This document shows positions 29,536-32,467 of a stretch of 32,467 bases of DNA, one piece after another. The DNA lies in IMG/VR virus record IMGVR_UViG_3300020201_000008, positions 1 to 32,467 of that record; one strand, given 5' to 3'. A program made the position numbers and the translations under genes. The stretch's first letter is position 1; each line of letters begins with the position of its first letter. The notes under the pieces were generated by a model. The model saw nothing but the letters and a program-made list of their open reading frames with translations. It made no database searches and was not told the origin of the DNA. Source of the stretch: a virus.

Positions 29536-29557
29536 GGGCTATCAGCCCGTTTAGGCT
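29536..29557 (-). promoter_or_regulatory. Competing hairpins in the leftward leader, next to the ribosome site
   Basis: On the leftward transcript GGGCT and AGCCC (loop of 3) form a perfect hairpin whose 3' arm touches the AGGAG site of the first gene. An alternative pairs AGCC (29557-29554) with GGCT (29547-29544 region), sharing bases with the first, so the two exclude each other. This could time translation of the first gene; no ligand or T run is seen. Confidence 0.35.
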
Positions 29558-29608
29558 ACCCAAATGCTTTGTTGTGTTTCATGATGGGGTAGAATTTAAC
29601 TTATAACT

Positions 29609-29653
29609 AGAGTACCGCAATTGCTTGACTAAGTCAAGCTTTTACGGTACTAT
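29609..29653. promoter_or_regulatory. Divergent early promoters inside a 41-bp symmetric operator
   Basis: Bases 29611-29651 read AGTACCG-N5-GCTTGAC-TAA-GTCAAGC-N5-CGGTACT, a perfect double dyad centred at 29631. Rightward: -35 TTGACT (29625-29630), 17-bp spacer, -10 TACTAT (29648-29653). Leftward: -35 TTGACT on the other strand of the same inner palindrome, 17-bp spacer, and a weaker -10 TACTCT. A repressor on the dyads would cover both. The rightward +1 falls on the A of the XRE gene ATG. Confidence 0.85.
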
Positions 29654-29659
29654 TTAAAT

Positions 29660-29911
29660 ATGAAAGAAAATACACTAACAACTAGGGATGCAATACTAAC
29701 GAACTTAAAAGCCATTATGGACGATAGAGGGCTATCTTATAAAGACCTAGGCGACATGATGGGACTCTCAAAGCAGCGCGTGTCTGGCATATTCAACAAT
29801 CCAGAAATGACACTGAAAACGATAGGTAAAATAGCCGCAGCCTTAGACATTGAAGAGACTGATTTAACAAGTGAACCAAAGCTTTTAAGTATCAAAAAAC
29901 AACTAAAATAG
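29660..29911 (+). CDS. XRE-family (Cro/CI-like) transcriptional regulator, probably from a leaderless mRNA
   Basis: The 83-aa protein is a single HTH domain: LKAIMDDRGLSYKDLGDMMG, the recognition helix SKQRVSGIFN, then LKTIGKIAAALDIEETDL, and a short Lys-rich tail. It lacks a CI-type dimerisation or cleavage domain, so it is closer to Cro or an antitoxin-type regulator. The -10 box ends seven bases before the ATG and no ribosome site exists, so translation should begin at the first nucleotide. It likely binds the symmetric operator upstream and controls its own and the leftward promoter (inference). Confidence 0.88.
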   Translation: MKENTLTTRDAILTNLKAIMDDRGLSYKDLGDMMGLSKQRVSGIFNNPEMTLKTIGKIAAALDIEETDLTSEPKLLSIKKQLK

Positions 29912-29919
29912 GAGTAGAT

Positions 29920-30330
29920 ATGAAGAAACTTTTTATATGCTTTTTGTTAATCTCTGGGTGCGTAACAAAGCCCCTGACTGTTCATCGAATGAGTGGCATT
30001 TCGCCTGGAATGGCGCTTGGCGACGTTATGGCAACGCTTGATGACTATGATGTCAGAATACCTCGTAAGGATGGCGGCTTCATTTTGATTTATGAAGGCC
30101 GAGGAGTTTCGTCAAGAAGCAATCAAGTTAAGGATTTCTCAATTACTTTTAACAAATACGATCTAGTGGAAAGCCTTGGCTCTAGCGAGTCTAGCGAGGC
30201 TTCAAATTCAGGAGCTAACTTTGCGGCCGGTGTCGGATCTGCAATTTCAAACTCAGTACCTAAGACCACAAATTGCGTATCTCAGAAAGATGCATGGGGA
30301 AACGTCACAACAAACTGCTCTGGATACTAA
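29920..30330 (+). CDS. BamE/SmpA-like small lipoprotein; possible lysogenic-conversion or exclusion factor
   Basis: AGGAG precedes ATG. MKKLFICFLLISGC is a lipoprotein signal with lipobox LISGC (Cys14). The mature part GISPGMALGDVMATLDDYDV, then GGFILIYEGRG and FSITFNKYDLVESLG, follows the BamE/SmpA pattern (G-M...V...L...Y, then F...D.L). The C-terminal part is Ser/Asn-rich with Cys in TNCVSQKDAWGNVTTNCSGY. It directly follows the regulator on the same transcript, so it may be made while the phage is dormant and change the host envelope. Confidence 0.75.
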   Translation: MKKLFICFLLISGCVTKPLTVHRMSGISPGMALGDVMATLDDYDVRIPRKDGGFILIYEGRGVSSRSNQVKDFSITFNKYDLVESLGSSESSEASNSGANFAAGVGSAISNSVPKTTNCVSQKDAWGNVTTNCSGY

Positions 30331-30372
30331 GAGGTCGAAATTTTGGGGGAGTTATAATGAAGAAGGTAAGGA

Positions 30373-30750
30373 ATGAGTACACTTAAAAAATTTTTCTATG
30401 CAAGAGACTGGAGCGCCGAAGGATGGGAGTGGAATCTATGCGAAGGCTCAAGGGGAGATGCGATTGAAGAGGCAAAGAGAGAGCTTGGCTTATCGCATGG
30501 GGATACGTTTGCAATCGCTAGAGCAGAGCCAATGGAAGACTTTTTAGATATTGGAGGCGATATAATTACCAAAATCCTACATGACGCCGCCGACGTTTCG
30601 GTTTTAGATTGCGAATGGCCGAACTTATCTTCGGAGCAAGAGAGCGAACTTGGAGACGTAGTGACAAAAGCAATCCGAGAATACTTCGCAAAGAATAATC
30701 TAAACCACGATTTTAAAGCAATTACCGATGCAGAGGACGTGATTGCATGA
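30373..30750 (+). CDS. Small acidic phage protein, unknown (125 aa)
   Basis: AAGGTAAGGA lies before ATG 30373. It starts LKKFFYARDWSAEGWEWNLC and has AIEEAKRELGLSHGDTFAIARA (in part), DIGGDIITKILHDAA and a helical end (DVVTKAIREYFAKNNL). This strand-helix-strand beginning (an F-Y-A-R-D start with E-A-x-E-A-x-x-E-L and F-x-I-A) occurs in uncharacterised phage proteins from memory. A 9-codon frame with a strong GGGGGAG site (30357-30386) overlaps its start and may couple it. Function unknown. Confidence 0.75.
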   Translation: MSTLKKFFYARDWSAEGWEWNLCEGSRGDAIEEAKRELGLSHGDTFAIARAEPMEDFLDIGGDIITKILHDAADVSVLDCEWPNLSSEQESELGDVVTKAIREYFAKNNLNHDFKAITDAEDVIA

Positions 30751-30770
30751 GCACACTAACAGGAGTAGTT

Positions 30771-31031
30771 ATGAAAAGTAAATATGAAGAGTACACCAAT
30801 GAGCAAAGACTTGAGGACTTGCGAAGCACCACAAATATTTTAAGCAGCGTAGGCAATTACGATTCCAATGATTATATGCATGGAATAGCGAACGGCCTGA
30901 TTCTCGCGCTAGCAATTATGGAAAACAAATATGGAGATGACGTTGGTTTTCTTTCAAGGCCTGCTGCGGGAGACGTGAACCTTGACGGTGTTAAGTTGAA
31001 GGTCAGAGAAATGATCGAGCGGAATAAATGA
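30771..31031 (+). CDS. Small protein, unknown (86-94 aa)
   Basis: Two starts are possible: ATG 30771 (MKSKYEEYTNE, with AGGAG five bases before, my choice) and ATG 30747, which overlaps the previous stop (ATGA). The protein is helical (EQRLEDLRSTTNILSSVGNY; MHGIANGLILALAIMENKYG), ending with LKVREMIERNK. The phrase GLILALAIMEN is common to small phage early proteins; no function known. Confidence 0.7.
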   Translation: MKSKYEEYTNEQRLEDLRSTTNILSSVGNYDSNDYMHGIANGLILALAIMENKYGDDVGFLSRPAAGDVNLDGVKLKVREMIERNK

Positions 31032-31246
31032 GCACAGAAGATAAAATCGCAAAGCTTGAAGCTAAATGCTTAGGACTTGAAGCGGTCCTCACAGGACACT
31101 TTCGCACCATAGGTGAGAACAGAAAGCTTGAAGAGACCTTAGAGCGCACGAATAATCTGATTCATCACTGGGCCGAGGTAGGGAATATCATGCAAGCCTC
31201 GGACTTTATGGCACGGCTTGGGGAAATCCAGGATGGTGATAAATGA
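31028..31246 (+). CDS. Small coiled-coil protein, unknown (72 aa)
   Basis: ATG overlaps the previous TGA. It is nearly all helix (DKIAKLEAKCLGLEAVL; ENRKLEETLERTNNLIHHWA) with heptad-like spacing. No motif. The small frame before rusA overlaps its stop. Confidence 0.65.
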   Translation: MSTEDKIAKLEAKCLGLEAVLTGHFRTIGENRKLEETLERTNNLIHHWAEVGNIMQASDFMARLGEIQDGDK

Positions 31247-31299
31247 GACCAGCAACAATTATGTTGAAAGAATCGCAAAGATTTTGTCTTCTGATATGA
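31243..31299 (+). CDS. 18-codon frame coupled to rusA
   Basis: ATG 31243 overlaps the previous stop, and its TGA (31297-31299) directly abuts the GTG start of rusA, which has no ribosome site of its own. It encodes MRPATIMLKESQRFCLLI. Its likely role is to bring ribosomes to rusA; a peptide function is unsupported. Confidence 0.3.
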   Translation: MRPATIMLKESQRFCLLI

Positions 31300-31734
31300 G
31301 TGTTTGTATTAACTAAGTTTCCTTTACCACCATCTTCAAATCAGCTCTATGCCTCAGTCAGGGGTCGTCTTGTTAAATCACAAGAAGGCCGTAAGTACGA
31401 CAATCTCATACAGCTATACAGACTTAGAAAATTCAAGGAGCTCGACCGAATCACTCAAGCTTTTACAGAGGCGGATGTTTTAAACATCGAGACGATCTTT
31501 GTCTTTGCAAAAAAGCGCATTGTCGGACAAAAAGGTCAGATCAAAAAGCTTGATGCCTCGAATAGAATTAAACAGCTTCATGATGGCCTCTCAAAGCTCA
31601 TAGGTATTGATGATTGCAGATTTGTTTCAGGGACATTTTCTAAAGCAACGTGCGAAAAAGAGTGTGATGAACAGGTCATTGTTAAGATCACAAAGTCACA
31701 GCTGCTAACTTTAGACCAGCTCATGATTAGCTGA
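31300..31734 (+). CDS. rusA: RusA-like Holliday junction resolvase
   Basis: The 144-aa protein starts at GTG (MFVLTKFPLPPSSNQLYASV), the usual RusA opening with P-L-P-P-S-x-N. The metal-binding core is KKLDASNRIKQLHDGLSKL (Asp85, Asp95) followed by GIDDCRF (Asp104/105), as in the RusA D...N..K...D.L....DD pattern. It cuts four-way junctions formed in recombination or replication, and so acts with Bet and debranches DNA before packaging. Translation depends on the upstream coupled frame. Confidence 0.9.
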   Translation: MFVLTKFPLPPSSNQLYASVRGRLVKSQEGRKYDNLIQLYRLRKFKELDRITQAFTEADVLNIETIFVFAKKRIVGQKGQIKKLDASNRIKQLHDGLSKLIGIDDCRFVSGTFSKATCEKECDEQVIVKITKSQLLTLDQLMIS

Positions 31735-31806
31735 GTTAATGATCGACTTGTAATAAACCTAACCCATAGCCTGAGCTTATAAAACAACTAAGCGAAGGAA
31801 ATTAAA

Positions 31807-32082
31807 ATGTCAGAAGTTACTGATCAATCAGAGGTACTTAAACACAAGAAATCTGCTCACGACTACTATGCAACAGCCGTTCAAGTACTAACGACTCGTG
31901 TACAATTCTACTTCGAAGAGTTTGAAGGCATTCATCAAGTGGTTGGTTTTTTAAATGGCATTAAAGCTCAGATCTTAAAAGAGATTGAGTTAGTAGAGCC
32001 ACCAAAGCCAAAAGCAAAGCCTGAAGCTTATCACATGGATCTAAGCCACGTTAAAGGTGAAGAGGCTCATCTTGGCCAGTAA
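31807..32082 (+). CDS. Small protein, unknown (91 aa)
   Basis: The start has GAAGGA upstream, after a 72-base gap. The protein is helical (HDYYATAVQVLTTRVQFYF; HQVVGFLNGIKAQILKEI) with a Pro/Lys tail (VEPPKPKAKPEAYHMD). No domain recognised. The next gene overlaps its end. Confidence 0.68.
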   Translation: MSEVTDQSEVLKHKKSAHDYYATAVQVLTTRVQFYFEEFEGIHQVVGFLNGIKAQILKEIELVEPPKPKAKPEAYHMDLSHVKGEEAHLGQ

Positions 32083-32281
32083 ACCTGAGACTGTAAAAGA
32101 TGAGACTGTAAAGGTATTCGTACCAATCATAGGGTCTGGATCTTACGGCCTTGATGTGGTCGAGATCAGTAAATCAATATTAGATAAGCACGGAAAAGTA
32201 GAAACGAGCTATGAGCCCGACATCTTTGCCATCTGTATTAATAATCTAACCAAGGCATTTCGCGATGCTTTCGGCATTTAA
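32072..32281 (+). CDS. Small protein, unknown (69-74 aa)
   Basis: I choose TTG 32072, with AGAGG six bases upstream; GTG 32057 is in frame but has no site. The protein is beta-helix mixed (VKVFVPIIGSGSYGLDVVEI; DIFAICINNLTKAFRDAFG). It overlaps the previous stop, and its end overlaps the gene that crosses the junction. Confidence 0.62.
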   Translation: MASKPETVKDETVKVFVPIIGSGSYGLDVVEISKSILDKHGKVETSYEPDIFAICINNLTKAFRDAFGI

Positions 32282-32467
32282 TCATTTAAAAGAAAATCAA
32301 ATCCCCATCTTGTTGTGGGTGCTGGTAGCAAAGCTCTTATACACGGGGCTCACGCTATCAGATTGTCTGGGTGCTCTAGTGATTCTGGCTTCAATGCTTT
32401 TAAGTAAAATAGTCACTTACTTATATCCTAAGAGGCCCGATCTATACCACGAGCTTTCGCTCATCCA
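32265..32467 (+). CDS. Small membrane protein, 5' part of the junction-spanning gene
   Basis: ATG 32265 (MLSAFNHLKEN) follows AAGG and overlaps the previous gene by 17 bp. The frame runs through 32340 and continues at base 1 to the TAG at 213-215. Because the window repeats bases 1-127 at its end, codons 1-67 are visible here. The first transmembrane segment (PILLWVLVAKLLYTG) and the second (LGALVILASMLLSKIV) both lie in this part. See the entry at 1-215 for the whole protein. Confidence 0.72.
   Translation, partial: MLSAFNHLKENQIPILLWVLVAKLLYTGLTLSDCLGALVILASMLLSKIVTYLYPKRPDLYHELSLI

Overview
The window is one complete circular genome of a tailed bacteriophage, 32,340 bp, written out with its first 127 bases repeated at the end (1-127 = 32341-32467). 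The morphology module is podovirus-like: large terminase, long portal, scaffold, HK97-type capsid, a T7/P22-like connector and nozzle pair, and four Gln/Ala-rich ejection-type proteins, with no tape measure, sheath or long-tail genes. Lipobox peptides and single-span membrane proteins point to a Gram-negative host. The DNA is moderately AT-rich. I cannot name the host genus from sequence alone.

Layout. (1) 32265 through the circle junction to 3520, plus strand: two small membrane proteins, a ParB-like protein coupled to a Mom-type DNA-modification enzyme, then small and large terminase. (2) 3575-9716: portal, scaffold, major capsid, a strong intrinsic terminator, and a tail fibre with a glycine-rich tip. 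(3) 9716-11361: a lysis-like cassette (small membrane proteins, a DUF5675 protein that is the only endolysin candidate, a 3-TM-type holin). (4) 11375-20250: connector, nozzle and ejection proteins. (5) 20247-29523, minus strand: one long, tightly overlapping early operon read from right to left. It holds Gp157, an HNH endonuclease, Bet recombinase, an attachment site with an integrase remnant, a replication initiator carrying a putative origin inside its gene, a DnaB-like helicase, and a run of small and very small membrane, lipoprotein, Ala-repeat, Gly/Tyr-rich and Lys-rich genes. (6) 29660-32281, plus strand: an XRE repressor-like gene, a lipoprotein, small proteins and RusA.

Regulation. 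A 41-bp perfectly symmetric element (29611-29651) sits between the two early units. It contains face-to-face promoters whose -35 boxes share one palindrome. The rightward promoter places +1 at the A of the repressor ATG, so that mRNA should be leaderless, as for lambda cI from PRM.

History. A 23-nt tRNA 3' end (26994-27016, a candidate attP core) lies 54 bp from the last 34 codons of a tyrosine integrase, including the catalytic Tyr; the rest of the integrase is absent. The phage therefore looks like a temperate lineage that recently lost integration. Several real-looking genes are too short for ordinary ORF calling, notably a 21-aa Lys-rich peptide, a 43-aa Cys-rich lipoprotein, a 29-aa Gly/Tyr peptide, and a 68-aa gene split by one base in a homopolymer.
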